Shown: piece after piece, positions 40,377 through 52,182 of the stretch
Layout of the letters: each line of letters begins with the position of its first letter
Position numbering within the stretch: position 1 is the stretch's first letter
Source: Scheffersomyces stipitis CBS 6054
Lineage: Eukaryota > Ascomycota > Pichiomycetes > Serinales > Debaryomycetaceae
Direction: 5' to 3'
DNA: 64,000 nt
Assembly: GCF_000209165.1 (NCBI RefSeq)
Contig: NC_009048.1
Coordinates: 806,001-870,000 of the forward strand
Notes under the pieces: generated by a model
Database searches by the model: none
The model's input: the letters and a program-made list of their open reading frames with translations, nothing else
What the model was told of the DNA's origin: nothing
Translations under genes and position numbers: made by a program

Positions 40377-43148
40377 TTAGACTCCAAAGCCTCCTCCATT
40401 CATATAGTTGTTCTTCTTTCTGAGCAAGTACTTTCTGATTTCGTCAGCAATGAAAACAGTACTGGTCAAGAACAACAAGTGGACCAAGTCGCTCAAATAT
40501 AATGCCTCAGTCTGGAAAATGGCCTGGAAAAATGGCACATATACAGCACAGAACTGGCCAATCAACGAACCGGCAACAGCAAAATTGAACATGGGGTTGT
40601 TGAGGCCAAGCTCAAAGATCGACTTGGAATAGTGACGACATGCCAATGCATTGAACATATCAAACATAACAAAACACGTGAACGTCATAGTCGTATCTCT
40701 AGCAGTGACTTCGTTATCGGTCATTTCCTTGATGAAGATGTACAACGTACCCAAGATGATCATCGCAGCAGATTGTAAAACTCTCCTGATCACCATCTGG
40801 GTCAAAATCTTGTCGTTACGCTTTCTTGGTGGTTTATTCATGACTTCGTGATCGACTGGCTCTACACCCAAAGATTGCGCAGGAGGTCCATCCATCAAAA
40901 TATTAATCCAAAGAATTTGCATAGCATTCAAAGGGTTGGGCAAGCCAAAAAATGTAGCCAATGCAATTAATGTCAAGGCAGCAATAGATGTGGACAACTG
41001 GAAGGTGATGAAGTTCTGAATGTTGTAGAAGATCCCTTTACCTTCCTCGATAGCATTCAAGATAATCGAGAAATCGTCGTCTGTCAACACCATATCAGCA
41101 GCTTCTTTGGCTACATCGGTACCGTGTTTACCCATTGCGATACCAATGTCGGCCAATTTCAATGCTGGGGCATCGTTGACACCATCACCAGTCATAGCTA
41201 CTACATCTCCTCTTCTTTGTAAGGCTTTTACAATTGTGACCTTGTGTTCTGGAGTGGTTCTGGCGAAGACAGAAACATTGTGGATAGCTTCTGCCAATGC
41301 CTGTTCACTCAACGACTCCAACTGGTCTCCTGTCATCACAGAAGAGTCGCCCACAATCGGCATACCAATCTGTTTGGCAATGTTAATAGCAGTCGTAGGT
41401 GAATCTCCAGTAATCATTATCACATGAACCCCACCCTTCATCAAGAGCGAAATGGACTTCGCTACGTTGGGTCTAGGAGGATCCTTCATTCCAACTAAAC
41501 CACAGAATACCAACTCCTTGGGCTCGCTGTGTTCGTGTTTCTCGTTGAAGAATTTCTTGTTGCTTCTCGCAAATGCCAAAACTCTCAATCCGTCGTTGGC
41601 CAAGTCATGGGATCTGTCCAAAATCTTGTTTCTCAACTCGTCCGTAAGCGGTTTAATATCACCATTTTCGTCATAGTATCTGTTACTAAGTTGAACAATC
41701 TTTTCCGCGGCCCCCTTAGCAAACGTCTCGTTCTTGTCCATGTCACCAGAGTGAACACAGATAGCCATGTACTTTCTGTTGGAAGAGAATGGCAACTCGT
41801 ATACTCTTTCTCTGGTGCCTCTGATGTCTTCCAAGCCAAAATGAGGCAAACATTCTACCAAAGCGATATCACTTGGGTTACCTACGTACTTTTCGTTCTC
41901 GTGGGAATATCTGGCATTGTTACAGACATTACCCGTTTCCAACACTTTACGAATATTCTTAGTAAGTTGGTGATGTAACTTTTCATCGTCCAACTTGTCA
42001 ACGACAAGGAAAGGACTGTTGAAACTGCCTTTGAAGTCAGTAGACCATATCTTGGTGACGGACATGTGATTCTGAGTTAAGGTACCTGTCTTGTCGGAGC
42101 AAATAACATTTACACTGCCCAAGGTCTCTACACTGGGCAATCTTCTGACAATGGCTTTACGACGAGCCATTCTCAACACTCCCAATGCCAATGTCACGGT
42201 GACAATGATGGGTAAACCTTCAGGAATAGCAGCAACAGCCAACGACACGGAGATCTGGAACATGTCCAACCAAGAGCGGCCCTGGAAAATGCCTATCAAA
42301 CAGATTACACCAATTACAATGAAACTGAAAATTGACAAATCCTTACCCAACTTATCCATTGCCTGTTGCAAGGGCGTCTTGGGCTTTTCAATTTCCGACA
42401 TCATTTCAAACACAGCACCAAACTCGGTTTTGGCACCGGTTGCTACAACTATACCAGAGCCATGGCCATCACGGACCAAGGTACCCATGAAAGCAATGGA
42501 GCTTCTGTTTGTTACAGGAGGGACGTCACTTCCTGTATGTGTGAGAGAGTCAGTGGTCTTCTTGACAGGTCTGTTTTCACCTGTCAAGTTGGATTCGTCA
42601 ATGGTCAAATACACAGCCTCAGTAAGTCTGACATCAGCAGGGATTCTGTCACCCTGTGAAAAATGAACTAAATCACCAGGAACAAGCGTTGAAGCCAATA
42701 CCGTTGATGTCGACCCGTTTCTCGTCAACTTAGCCTCAGCAGGAACCAACTTGTTCAATGCTTCAAGCGACTTTTCAGATCTGTACTCTTGCACGAACCC
42801 TACAGTTACTACAATAGTGATGGCTAACGTGATGGAAACTGCGTCGTCGACGTTACCCATCCAGAAACTTATCACGGCAGAGCCGATTAAGAGCAAAATC
42901 AACGGATCTTCATAGAACTTCGACAAAAACTTCAAAAAGACGCTTTCCTCTTCTTCACTGGACAACTCGTTTATTCCATGTAGAGATCTTCTGTTCAAGA
43001 TGTCTTGACTGTTGGAAAGACCTGTTATCAAGTTAGTTTGGAGCTCTGATGCCGTGTCTTCAAACGACTTCTGCGAGAACTTGATCGACGGAGAACTGGA
43101 CCGGGCTGGAGCCAGCACGGCGGACACCAGAAATGGGTTTTCGCTCAT
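40377..43148 (-). CDS. PMR1: Golgi Ca2+/Mn2+ P-type ATPase Pmr1
   Basis: Predicted 923 aa (S. cerevisiae Pmr1 950). It pumps Ca2+ and Mn2+ into the Golgi, needed for glycosylation and secretion. The phosphorylation site is DKTGTLT with D352, preceded by ICS. The protein shows the actuator TGEN-type loop ([10 protein letters not shown]), the hinge [18 protein letters not shown] in membrane segment 4 and ten membrane segments. The short N-terminus and overall length separate it from vacuolar Pmc1 and plasma-membrane types (SPCA group). Upstream is a 1.25 kb gene-free region. Confidence 0.97.
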   Translation of the reverse strand: MSENPFLVSAVLAPARSSSPSIKFSQKSFEDTASELQTNLITGLSNSQDILNRRSLHGINELSSEEEESVFLKFLSKFYEDPLILLLIGSAVISFWMGNVDDAVSITLAITIVVTVGFVQEYRSEKSLEALNKLVPAEAKLTRNGSTSTVLASTLVPGDLVHFSQGDRIPADVRLTEAVYLTIDESNLTGENRPVKKTTDSLTHTGSDVPPVTNRSSIAFMGTLVRDGHGSGIVVATGAKTEFGAVFEMMSEIEKPKTPLQQAMDKLGKDLSIFSFIVIGVICLIGIFQGRSWLDMFQISVSLAVAAIPEGLPIIVTVTLALGVLRMARRKAIVRRLPSVETLGSVNVICSDKTGTLTQNHMSVTKIWSTDFKGSFNSPFLVVDKLDDEKLHHQLTKNIRKVLETGNVCNNARYSHENEKYVGNPSDIALVECLPHFGLEDIRGTRERVYELPFSSNRKYMAICVHSGDMDKNETFAKGAAEKIVQLSNRYYDENGDIKPLTDELRNKILDRSHDLANDGLRVLAFARSNKKFFNEKHEHSEPKELVFCGLVGMKDPPRPNVAKSISLLMKGGVHVIMITGDSPTTAINIAKQIGMPIVGDSSVMTGDQLESLSEQALAEAIHNVSVFARTTPEHKVTIVKALQRRGDVVAMTGDGVNDAPALKLADIGIAMGKHGTDVAKEAADMVLTDDDFSIILNAIEEGKGIFYNIQNFITFQLSTSIAALTLIALATFFGLPNPLNAMQILWINILMDGPPAQSLGVEPVDHEVMNKPPRKRNDKILTQMVIRRVLQSAAMIILGTLYIFIKEMTDNEVTARDTTMTFTCFVMFDMFNALACRHYSKSIFELGLNNPMFNFAVAGSLIGQFCAVYVPFFQAIFQTEALYLSDLVHLLFLTSTVFIADEIRKYLLRKKNNYMNGGGFGV

Positions 43149-44402
43149 TGTGTGGTGAAATTATTAATATGGATGAATAATGCAGAAATGATAACAATTA
43201 GATGAGACAAAGTCAAATTGATGTGGTGTTGTTACGTTGTAGGTGGCAAGTGATGATGTAGTGCTGTTAGATAACAACAGTATTAAAATTGGATGGTGGC
43301 TTTTTAAGGTGAAAAAAAGTGAGAGATGTTTAGATAGTGAAAAATTCCAATCTGAAAAATTACCAATATTCGATAGCGAAAAATGGAAGATATAGATATC
43401 AGCCTGAATCAATAACCACTTTTCGATGGGATGAACTTTATTAAGTCTTTTCGCTTCTTCAGATATACGCGCCTGAAGATAGCCTATATCTCTATTCTAG
43501 TCTTTTTCCCAGGGAAAATGGCTGTAAACTGAGAGTATGACTAAACAGTGGTTAGTCAGATGGGATCAGGTTCTGAGAAAAGAAATATCCACGCGATTTT
43601 CAGTTTGCACTCGCAAAAATTCGCAGAAAACGGGCTGTGAGTAGCAGAATGTCACAGAGACTATAGGGAGCTATTAGTGGATGCCAATTCGCACGAAAAC
43701 GCTGTGGAATATGGACACTGCTGGGAAAGAGAGGGTAGATTCAATTCAATTTGACAGATAGACAATTGAAATTTTTTCGGTAAGTACGTGTCTTTTGCAG
43801 GTTGGGGCCTGCGGAGTTTAAATGCGGTTAGACCTTTACAGGTTGTCCGGACAGTTCTAAATTCTTAGTCTCTCAGGACAATTAGAGAATATTGGAAATG
43901 TACCAGTTTTGAAGTTCTACTCATATATCCTGGTTATATTACAATTCAGCTACTTGTGAGTTCATGTAGAAAGCAAAAATGCAAAAATGTCAAAAATGTA
44001 TTCTTGTAAATGCAAGTTCAATGTGCGATTTCTCTCGGTGTACGGCTCCATAAAGCCCCTTAAATTAAGTCCCCAAGAGCTCTTCAAAGACTGCGAACGG
44101 TTATCTACATGCTGTCTATATCTAAAATCAAATGCACCCCATATATGCGAGGTCGGGGTCGCTATGATGGCTTACCTTGGCTTGTGAAACCAAAAAAAAC
44201 TGGCTCTCGGAGTTGGCAAAGAAAATCTCCGAATCTATGTATGCCTATTATGCTTCCAGTATATCTTCAATTTCTGAGTTTTCAGAGTCTCTTCTTTTAT
44301 AAGTACATTATCGGGATCTCGGCTCCAGAATATTGTATCTCGTATCATCTTCTCTTCTCGTATTCTATTGTGGTTTACGTCTATTATCGTTATTCTCGTC
44401 TA
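43149..44402. other. PMR1 promoter region and SUA5 3' flank
   Basis: About 1.25 kb with no credible gene. A weaker version of the GTGAGAG/TAGTGAAAAA words appears at 43310-43345. Short plus-strand frames near 44.0-44.6 kb lie partly antisense to SUA5 and are not supported. Confidence 0.45.
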
Positions 44403-45698
44403 TTAGTTTCCATTCTTTCCTTCGTCTCTTTCTCCACCCTTCACAGTCACCAAAGCTGCTTTGCTCAATCGGTTCATCACAGCCAATCCCTCGTTACTCT
44501 CGTCAATTCCTTCAATCATAATCAAGTCGACACCATATTCGTCCATCTCTCTCAACGCTTTGAACAAGTTGTGCAGAATCTCAGAGCCAGTAGTTCCCAA
44601 TTCTCGTTGGATATATATGTTAGAATTGATCTTGTCGGCGTCTTGGAAAGTTCTGGATTTCAATAATGCGATCTTAATTTGAACTGGATCAATATTGTTC
44701 TGGTCTATGTAATCATTGACAGCCTTGGCCCCATCTCCACAGTCTACAAACAACACCACTTTTGCTGTAGGCGAGTAGTGTCTGTATTTCATGCCAGGAG
44801 TTCTCACAGCTTCATTCTTTCCTGCTGTTTTCTTGGAAAGAATTACATTCTCCCAAAGCTCTCCTCCAACTGTTCGGATCTCTTCTACGGAAACTCCACC
44901 AGGTCTCAACAACATCGGTGGGGACACAAGTCCATCTACAACCGTTGATTCTACACCCACGTCACACGCTCCACCATCTAAGATGTACGGGATCTTACCC
45001 TGGAGATCGTGGAATACATGTTGAGCCAATGTAGGACTTGGCCTGGTTGATGCATTAGCTGAAGGTGCGGCAAGAGGCGTGTCACTTACGGCGATCAAAG
45101 CTCGAGCGATTGGATGATTAGGCATTCTCACAGCAAATGTGCTTTGATTGGCTGTGACAAGCTTGGAAATAGGCGAATCTTTATGAATAGGCAACAAAAT
45201 CGTTAAAGGACCTGGCCAGAACTTGTCAATCAAATTAAGGTATACTGAAGGAATCTCATAGTCGCGAGGTAAAAGCTTTCGCTTCAACTGGTCCAAAGAT
45301 GAAACATGCACAATCAAGGGGTTGTCTGCTGGTCTATTTTTGGCTCTATAAATGCTTCTTACAGAGTCGTCATTTAATGCTGAACCTGCTAATCCATAAA
45401 CAGTCTCAGTAGGAAACCCCACACAATTAGTGGTATGGACCAACTCGTTGGCAGCTAGACGGATATTATCCTCCGTCTGCTTGTCAGTTATAGTTGGCAT
45501 CACATCATTCTTGCCGAAATGAACACTCTCCGGCTTGACGGTCAAGATTTTGGTGTCAAAACCCATTGTGATATTATTCTTGGTTCCAGTGGGAGATGAT
45601 CTGGTGATTTTCTTCAAATTGACTAAATTGGTGGCCACGATACCTGGACTTTTTCTTCGAAATGCTACGGAGTACGCTCGTATAACGCTACTTCTCAT
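44403..45698 (-). CDS. SUA5: Threonylcarbamoyl-AMP synthase Sua5
   Basis: Predicted 431 aa; S. cerevisiae Sua5 is 426 aa. It makes threonylcarbamoyl-AMP from Thr, bicarbonate and ATP for the t6A37 modification of ANN-decoding tRNAs. The YrdC domain (about 75-265) shows [15 protein letters not shown] and [13 protein letters not shown], with [10 protein letters not shown]. The C-terminal Sua5 domain follows (about 300-431). The first 44 residues are basic and Ser-rich with no acidic residue, like a mitochondrial presequence. Met-45 (codon at 45566) begins MGFDTKIL, near where the cytosolic form would start. Two start sites for dual targeting are therefore likely. Confidence 0.95.
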   Translation of the reverse strand: MRSSVIRAYSVAFRRKSPGIVATNLVNLKKITRSSPTGTKNNITMGFDTKILTVKPESVHFGKNDVMPTITDKQTEDNIRLAANELVHTTNCVGFPTETVYGLAGSALNDDSVRSIYRAKNRPADNPLIVHVSSLDQLKRKLLPRDYEIPSVYLNLIDKFWPGPLTILLPIHKDSPISKLVTANQSTFAVRMPNHPIARALIAVSDTPLAAPSANASTRPSPTLAQHVFHDLQGKIPYILDGGACDVGVESTVVDGLVSPPMLLRPGGVSVEEIRTVGGELWENVILSKKTAGKNEAVRTPGMKYRHYSPTAKVVLFVDCGDGAKAVNDYIDQNNIDPVQIKIALLKSRTFQDADKINSNIYIQRELGTTGSEILHNLFKALREMDEYGVDLIMIEGIDESNEGLAVMNRLSKAALVTVKGGERDEGKNGN

Positions 45699-46242
45699 TA
45701 AGGAACTTTCGCTGGCAACAGCTCTCTATATATGTATGTTATTGTAGAGGTCAAAGAGTCACCCAGGTCATCGCAACTTTTTCAGTCTACTGCTGTCGGA
45801 ATTTATACAGGATTATCCAGATAGCCTATACCGAGGAAACGTAGACTGTTTTATCCGCAGAATCGGTGGGAATTTGGGAGAAAAAAAAAACAATACAAGT
45901 ATCTCCATGAATAGAACATTTGTCACATCGCAATTTACAAATATCATTTATACTTGAAATCCATGGATAGCTCTATCAAGTATCTACGAAAGTATATCTT
46001 TTAATCACGTGAATTTATTGAAAAATTCTTGATTTGTGAGCACTTTGTCTAGACCTACCAACGGCTGCGAAAAATCGATCATTTTTAAAATTTATATCCT
46101 TAGATGGCTCTATATGAATTATCTATCCTAGTCGGAATTGTGTATGTGCAAGTGTATTGGCATTAATTATATATAAGAATATTGAACTATTTTCTATATA
46201 ATGGAATTGACTATGTGGTGGTACTTATTAGCTCTATGCTCG
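45699..46242. other. SUA5 promoter region and KAP114 3' flank
   Basis: AT-rich, with AATCACGTGAAT (CACGTG 46006-46011). No gene seen. Confidence 0.45.
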
Positions 46243-49200
46243 TTACTGAAATATGACGTTTTCGGAAATTACCTTTTTCTCCTCGTCGCTCAACATCTCG
46301 TAGAACTTCAGGAAGTGCCCTAAATTCTTTCCTGTGCATTCCTTGAAGAACTGAGAGAGTATATTCTTGAGACCCTCGTCTCCCTTCTGGTCGTCCAAGT
46401 CATCGTCTTCCCTGTCAGAATCTACGTACGACTTCAACTTCTCAAAGTTAGGAACTCCGATATCAGCCATGTCTTCCCAGCCCTCATCCTCGCCACCTTC
46501 TTCACCTTCTACTGGTTCAGGAAGATAATCGTCAGCATTGGGCTGTTGGCTTTGAAAGTCCAATTCACCAACCAACAATTTCAAGATCTTTAGAGAAGCT
46601 GGCACTTGTGTGAACTGATCGGGCATTGCCTTGGCCATCGATCTGGTGATGATCAAGTCTCCCTCGTACGGAATGATATCTCCATTGACAATCAAGTTCT
46701 CAATCCTCAGATCACCAAGCGAAAAGATCTTACCAAGTGCTAAAGCATTTTGCTTGATCTTCTCGTAGCCTCTTGTCACTTCAAACGATTCGAACCAAAT
46801 GGGAAGAATGAAACTGAGACCAGTCTTTTGTTCTCCTGTTTGTGGATCTTGCAAATTAATGTTATTACTCAAGAAGTTGATCATATCAGCTGCATTGTTC
46901 AACACTAGCTGGCAAAAAACCTGAATCAAGTTCTCGATGGTTACAGCTTCTTTTGCTATGATTAATCTTTTGACAGTAGCTTCCAATATTTGAGATAAGA
47001 ATTCACTACTCAAATACGATTCAAACTGTGTAATGAAGGAAAGAATAATGGTACCACAATTGTTGGCAGCACTGTCAGATAAAGTGGGGGACAAGAATTT
47101 GTAAATAATTGTCAATAATGAGTCAACGCCAGATGCTTTGGTTTCTGGGTCAACGTAATCAAGGAAATGCTTGGATGCTCTCTTCAAGAGATTATTGAAA
47201 ACTTCACCCGAGCTTTGCAAGATTTGATTGTCACCAGTCAAGAGAATCAATTTCTTCAAGGCTGGGAATGCATAGAAAAAGATCTGAGAAGGTAAACCTT
47301 CTTCAGATTCAGGAACGGAATCTATTATAATACTGAGTAATTCCAATGACAAATACAATTCAGGAGTATACTCAATATAACCTTTGGCAATTTCCTTGTT
47401 CATCAAGTCAAATATGAAAGGCAATGATTTTTCGCAACTGACCATGTAGTCCTGGATGGAAATATTCTTGAGCAAGGTACTCAAACTTTCCGCTGAATCT
47501 ACGATCAATTGAACATTTGCAGCGTCCTTGAAAGTGATCTTGAAGATGATATCGATAACATTGACACCCTCATCTATATAAAGAGTCGACGCATGGTATG
47601 GGTCTATGTTTATGGCAAAAGTTATAGCTTCAAGAAGTGGAGGTAAGCCATCTTCTTCGCTCTCTTCGATCAAAGAGGCCGCTAATTTGAACACAGAAGA
47701 CTGGGCCTCTTTCTTAGAATTCTGGTCCAAATTATCTGCTATATCTATCAAGTTCTTGTAGTAAGTGCAACTGATCAATGCGCTGAACTTGATGAAATTG
47801 TTGGAGTCGGAATTTGACAATTGTGATGCAAAGGCAACCATATCCGAAAAAGCCTTCGTTCCGAAAGTTTGTGCTGAAATCGTAGACTCAAACTTCTCGA
47901 AAAACTTGGGCAAAAGAAGGAAGCATCTGGATGTAACTAAAGATTGCTCATACGAGATGTTTCTTGTGATTCCTGACAAGATATCAGTGATAGAAACTCC
48001 ACTATCTACAATTTCAGCATCCTCATTTTGAAACAAACTTTCGGCAAGAAACAAGTATGACTCTGTTACTCTCCAATCAGATGCGCCACCAGTACAAATG
48101 AAAGCAGATACTTCAGTAAAAATCTCCTTTGCATCTATGGAGTTGATTTCAGAAAGCAATTCGTTGATCGAGTCACGTACAGACATCGCTGATGAGAGAC
48201 CGGTAACATCAGTAACATAGTTGTTAATGTCCGCTTCATATTCTGAAATGGTTTCTTTAGGCAACATAGTAACAGTGATTAAATTTGAGACAAATGCCGG
48301 GGTAGTCAATTGTGAAAGAGACTTGATCGACAAGCTGTGTTGAATTGCATTGATGGCTTGAAAGAGGTCATTGAACAAATTATTGAACACGCTGATTGGT
48401 TCGTTCAACTCTGCAGTCGTTTGAACTGAAACTGACTCGTTTTCTTCTACAATAAGTTGTTTGTAGAGGTGGGCAACAAAGCCCAAGTCCTCTAACGCAA
48501 ACGACAAGATGGATCTCTTGTACTCAGCAGAGATTCTCTTGCTGAAATTGCCAACAAATGAACCCAAAATCTTGTAGAGATACGATCTGTAGTTCAACTC
48601 GCTGAGGTTTACCGGTTGGTTCTGAGTGTTGAAAGTTCTTTGTGACTTCTCCAAAACACTAATGAACAATGGGATGCTGGTGTTGATATGGTGAAGAGCC
48701 CAGTTCTTTCTTTCTTCTGATGAATAGGCCTCTGGACTCTCTAGAGTTGCTGCAATACTTTGGTACAATTTCATGGCCATGGTCTTAGTTGCAGATGATA
48801 GGTTGTCGCTATCCAACAATTGTAAGATGTGTTTAGTGATTTCGGAACCAACACCACCTTCCCAGAACTGGTCCTCGGTGATAAGATCATCGAACAAATC
48901 ATTCAAAACTGTCAATCCACCAATGATAGCGACTTCGCTGCTGTCGCTGGTTGCAGCAGCATACAACTTGTTCAAGAGATCGGGCCATTCGTCTGGGTAA
49001 TCGGCCAGAGCGATCTGGACAATGGCATAAGCCAGAGCTGAACGCAATTTGGATTCGTTTGATGTTACGGCCACATCAATTAATTGTTGTCTTATCGCAG
49101 TTTTCAATTCCTGGCTGACGGGGGGGCCTGTAAATTGCTGGAAGGCTATGGACCAAAAGCGAGGCACTAAACGTTTCAAATGAATTAAACAGGATTGGCG

Positions 49201-49365
49201 GAGGTCCAATGGTAATTCAGTCGAAACTGCCAGCTGGATCAACTCATAAGCAGCCTGAGAAGGGTCTGTGCTGACTGCCGTGTTGAAGTTCAATTCCGCC
49301 TGGGTTCTAATGTTGTTGTCTGGGCTGTTTTGTAGCACGACAAGATTGAGAAGTGCTTCCAGCAT
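46243..49365 (-). CDS. KAP114: Importin-beta karyopherin Kap114 (importin-9)
   Basis: Predicted 1040 aa; S. cerevisiae Kap114 is 1004 aa. The N-terminal importin-beta domain begins with AELNFNTAVSTDPSQAAYELI, and the body is HEAT-repeat-like helical pairs. A conserved block ALAYAIVQIALADYPDEWPDLL follows. Near the C-terminus lies a long acidic insert (about 955-980, EGEEGGEDEGWEDM), typical of importin-9, which carries core histones H2A-H2B and TBP into the nucleus. Among karyopherins the acidic insert and length favour Kap114 over Kap108/Kap119. Confidence 0.88.
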   Translation of the reverse strand: MLEALLNLVVLQNSPDNNIRTQAELNFNTAVSTDPSQAAYELIQLAVSTELPLDLRQSCLIHLKRLVPRFWSIAFQQFTGPPVSQELKTAIRQQLIDVAVTSNESKLRSALAYAIVQIALADYPDEWPDLLNKLYAAATSDSSEVAIIGGLTVLNDLFDDLITEDQFWEGGVGSEITKHILQLLDSDNLSSATKTMAMKLYQSIAATLESPEAYSSEERKNWALHHINTSIPLFISVLEKSQRTFNTQNQPVNLSELNYRSYLYKILGSFVGNFSKRISAEYKRSILSFALEDLGFVAHLYKQLIVEENESVSVQTTAELNEPISVFNNLFNDLFQAINAIQHSLSIKSLSQLTTPAFVSNLITVTMLPKETISEYEADINNYVTDVTGLSSAMSVRDSINELLSEINSIDAKEIFTEVSAFICTGGASDWRVTESYLFLAESLFQNEDAEIVDSGVSITDILSGITRNISYEQSLVTSRCFLLLPKFFEKFESTISAQTFGTKAFSDMVAFASQLSNSDSNNFIKFSALISCTYYKNLIDIADNLDQNSKKEAQSSVFKLAASLIEESEEDGLPPLLEAITFAINIDPYHASTLYIDEGVNVIDIIFKITFKDAANVQLIVDSAESLSTLLKNISIQDYMVSCEKSLPFIFDLMNKEIAKGYIEYTPELYLSLELLSIIIDSVPESEEGLPSQIFFYAFPALKKLILLTGDNQILQSSGEVFNNLLKRASKHFLDYVDPETKASGVDSLLTIIYKFLSPTLSDSAANNCGTIILSFITQFESYLSSEFLSQILEATVKRLIIAKEAVTIENLIQVFCQLVLNNAADMINFLSNNINLQDPQTGEQKTGLSFILPIWFESFEVTRGYEKIKQNALALGKIFSLGDLRIENLIVNGDIIPYEGDLIITRSMAKAMPDQFTQVPASLKILKLLVGELDFQSQQPNADDYLPEPVEGEEGGEDEGWEDMADIGVPNFEKLKSYVDSDREDDDLDDQKGDEGLKNILSQFFKECTGKNLGHFLKFYEMLSDEEKKVISENVIFQ

Positions 49366-49998
49366 TTTGATCTATCAGGGTTGAATTTTTAGCAGGCTCA
49401 GGGGGGGTATGAGCTCTGGATTATTTCGGTGTATCAGGAGAAGAGCTTGGAAGAAATGAGGAGAAATAAGGAGATAATACGTCTAGAGATGGAAAAGGAA
49501 GAGAATTCCGAAGTTTGAAAAATGATTTGGTGATTTGAAAATGAAAAATAGACTCTAAAAATTCAAGGTTTGATTTTTGAGCGCGCTGTTGCAACGCGTT
49601 TAAGTCATGTGATCTTCCCAGATCCGGACAAAGATAGAGACTTAAGTATGTGATTCAAGACATTATATGTCCTGGAGAGTTATGGTATATGAAGACAAGA
49701 TACCATTGAGGTTAAGACAGGTGCTTAATACAAGATTGTGACAACTTGTAAGATGTTACAAGATTTCTGTGTAGTCTCAGATTCTCTTTTGCTATCTCTA
49801 CTTTTACTCTATTCGCTCTCTTTATCATATACGAGGGTAAGATACCGGAATATTTAATCGGAGTATATTGTAAAATTTGTGGAGTGATATATGAGATCAT
49901 TTTCTATTCATATTCCTCCTTTCTTTAGCAATTGTTGTTTAAACGTCAGATCTAATTGTCTGAAACTCTCGTATATCCATTAATAGCAACAAAGCGAT
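49366..49998. other. Divergent KAP114/FIS1 promoter region
   Basis: AT-rich with one ACGCGT near 49594-49599. No gene recognised; short frames are not supported. Confidence 0.4.
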
Positions 49999-50466
49999 AT
50001 GTCGGAAAAGTCGTCGGTTTATCCGGCTCTTGAAGAATTGTCTTCGCCACTTCTGAATCAACAGCTTCAGATCCTCAAGAATCAGGTTGAAGCAGAACAA
50101 CCTGAGGTTTCGCCACAGACCACCTTCAACTACGCTTGGGGACTCATCAAGTCGTCAAATCACAAACATCAAGAAGAAGGTGTTCGTTTGTTGACCGGAG
50201 TGTTCAGAGACGTGCCTTCTATGAGAAGAGAGTGCCTATACTACTTGAGTCTCGGTTCGTACAAGATAGGCGATTATACCAATGCAAGAAGGTATGTTGA
50301 TACATTACTTGATGCCGAACCAGAAAATAGCCAAGCGAGGGCTTTGAAAGTAACAATTGACGATCAGGTGACCAAAGAGGGTCTTATTGGGCTTGGTATC
50401 GTTGGTGGAGCCATTGCTGCCATCGGATTAGGTATCATGGGTGCCATGATGAGAAAGAAACGTTAG
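49999..50466 (+). CDS. FIS1: Mitochondrial/peroxisomal fission adaptor Fis1
   Basis: Predicted 155 aa, the family length. A cytosolic helical bundle of two TPR-like motifs shows FNYAWGLIKSS and RRECLYYLSLGSYKIGDYTNARRYVDTLL. A C-terminal tail anchor (about 131-150, GLGIVGGAIAAIGLGIMGAMM) ends in basic MRKKR, directing it to the outer mitochondrial membrane. It recruits the Dnm1 fission machinery through Mdv1. Residue 19 is a CTG codon at 50053-50055 where the S. cerevisiae protein has Tyr, which fits Ser better than Leu. Confidence 0.97.
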   Translation: MSEKSSVYPALEELSSPLLNQQLQILKNQVEAEQPEVSPQTTFNYAWGLIKSSNHKHQEEGVRLLTGVFRDVPSMRRECLYYLSLGSYKIGDYTNARRYVDTLLDAEPENSQARALKVTIDDQVTKEGLIGLGIVGGAIAAIGLGIMGAMMRKKR

Positions 50467-50823
50467 TATAATGTATAATGATAACATGAGAATTTTGTTA
50501 AGAGGATCTGGATGTAGCCATTTCTCCAATTGTTGCAGGACAGAATCAAAGCGGAAACTTTGGAACATCATTGGTATAGTATTGGGTTAGAAAGAACAGG
50601 TTAAAGATAATTGGAAGATAGTTGAACTATAAAGTTAAATAGTTGAGAGTTAGATAAGTTGAAATTGAGCTAAATACTAGTAGTAGATAATGTACATAAT
50701 TTTAAGACCCGTGATAACTGTCCTTGTTCATTTAATGTCAATTATGGTATGATGAATATTGAGAAAAATTAGTACAGAACAAATTGAAAATTAATCATTT
50801 TCTTTTTTTGACTGTTCAACATT
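50467..50823. other. Spacer between FIS1 and TAD1
   Basis: AT-rich, carries the TAD1 promoter; nothing else seen. Confidence 0.4.
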
Positions 50824-52008
50824 ATGAATGTGGATATTGGCCAATGTGCGATAGATGCTGTTGTTCTGGTGTTTAACGGTTTGAATGTCAAATCAGGGAA
50901 ACCCGTCGTAAGATCAAATGGCATTAAGGAATGGACGGTATTAGCTGGGGTTGTTGGGTTCATTGAGAAGGAAGATGGTATAGAAACAGTTCCATTGACG
51001 GTAGCGACGGGAGTTAAGGCATTACCAGACAAATATCGAGACTTTTCTGATGGTCTTTTTGTTCACGATCTGCATGCTGAGATCTTGGCACTTCGTCTAT
51101 TCAATTGGTTCTTGGTGGAAGAGTGCTTGAAGATAAGGAATGGTGAAAAATCTGATGTTATAGAGACACTTATTGATAGTGACAAGTTCAGATTGAAAAA
51201 CGAAGTCAAATTGGGATTAGTAGTTACAGAACCACCTTGTGGAGATGCATCTATGGGATACCTAGTGGAAGGACAAGAGGATAAAGAACCATGGAAAGAT
51301 GAGAGAAAAGAATATCAAGAGAATCAACTCCCAGTCAAACGAAGGAAGTTGAAGGACATTAGCAGAGGTCGGGGCCATTTCGACAAGTTAGGTATCGTAC
51401 GAACTAAACCTGGTCGTTCGGATAGTCAAATTACCCTCAGCAAATCTTGTTCTGACAAGCTCTGTATTCGGCAATTGACCGGGATTACCAATTCGCTCTC
51501 TTCTACCTTGTTTCCAGAAAAAATCTACTTGGATTACTTGATATTACAGAAAGACAAATTTCTTGATGATGATGTTAAGCGGTGCTTTGCTACAAGGTTC
51601 GCAGACCAGCTTGAACCTGAAGCAAGATTTCGTCGTCTTCAGACGATCACTTACAAGAAAGACGCTTACGATTTCCATAAACCAGAGAGCAAAGATTCTT
51701 CTAACTATTCACCCTCTCCTTTGTCTTTGCTCTATGTAGTTCCTTACAAAATGGTCCAGGTGCTACAGAATGGCGTTCGTAATGGTTCTTTTGTTAAGGG
51801 AAAGCCTCCCAGAAAAGGAGGAGAGTCATTTATTTGCAATCGTCAGTTGTACAAACAATTGCAAGCTGTTCGTGATGTAAAAGGTAATAACTATATCGAA
51901 TTCAAGAATTCACTTACTGAAAGAAATCTCTGCAAACAAATGGCCACTTCTATTTTGCACAACTGGACCCCTACATCTTCAGATAGCTTTGACTTCTCTA
52001 GTATCTGA
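50824..52008 (+). CDS. TAD1: tRNA-Ala adenosine-37 deaminase Tad1
   Basis: Predicted 394 aa; S. cerevisiae Tad1 is 400 aa. It deaminates A37 of tRNA-Ala(IGC) to inosine; a methyl group is added later. The ADAR-like deaminase domain fills the protein, with zinc ligands and proton shuttle in HAE (LHAEILALRL), PCGD (EPPCGDASMG) and the Cys of CSDKLCIRQL. The long insert between the PCGD and CSDK motifs is charged. It is convergent with the ankyrin gene. Confidence 0.92.
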   Translation: MNVDIGQCAIDAVVLVFNGLNVKSGKPVVRSNGIKEWTVLAGVVGFIEKEDGIETVPLTVATGVKALPDKYRDFSDGLFVHDLHAEILALRLFNWFLVEECLKIRNGEKSDVIETLIDSDKFRLKNEVKLGLVVTEPPCGDASMGYLVEGQEDKEPWKDERKEYQENQLPVKRRKLKDISRGRGHFDKLGIVRTKPGRSDSQITLSKSCSDKLCIRQLTGITNSLSSTLFPEKIYLDYLILQKDKFLDDDVKRCFATRFADQLEPEARFRRLQTITYKKDAYDFHKPESKDSSNYSPSPLSLLYVVPYKMVQVLQNGVRNGSFVKGKPPRKGGESFICNRQLYKQLQAVRDVKGNNYIEFKNSLTERNLCKQMATSILHNWTPTSSDSFDFSSI

Positions 52009-52182
52009 AATGGTAATTTTCTTTTCGAACACTTAATTATTCATTGAACAGCAAATCATTATAGAGCAATTGAAATTCTACTCTTCCTACCATTATCCTT
52101 TGTAATACTACTCTTGTAAGCTATTCGTTGTGATTCAAAAAGATCTATACATCATCTCTGCCGCACTGATATACTACCTCGT

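Noticed and set aside
42091..42666. 191-codon plus-strand frame antisense to PMR1
   Set aside because: Lies wholly within a strongly supported gene.
44109..44666. 185-codon plus-strand frame over the SUA5 3' end
   Set aside because: Half of it is antisense to SUA5; composition is AT-rich noise.
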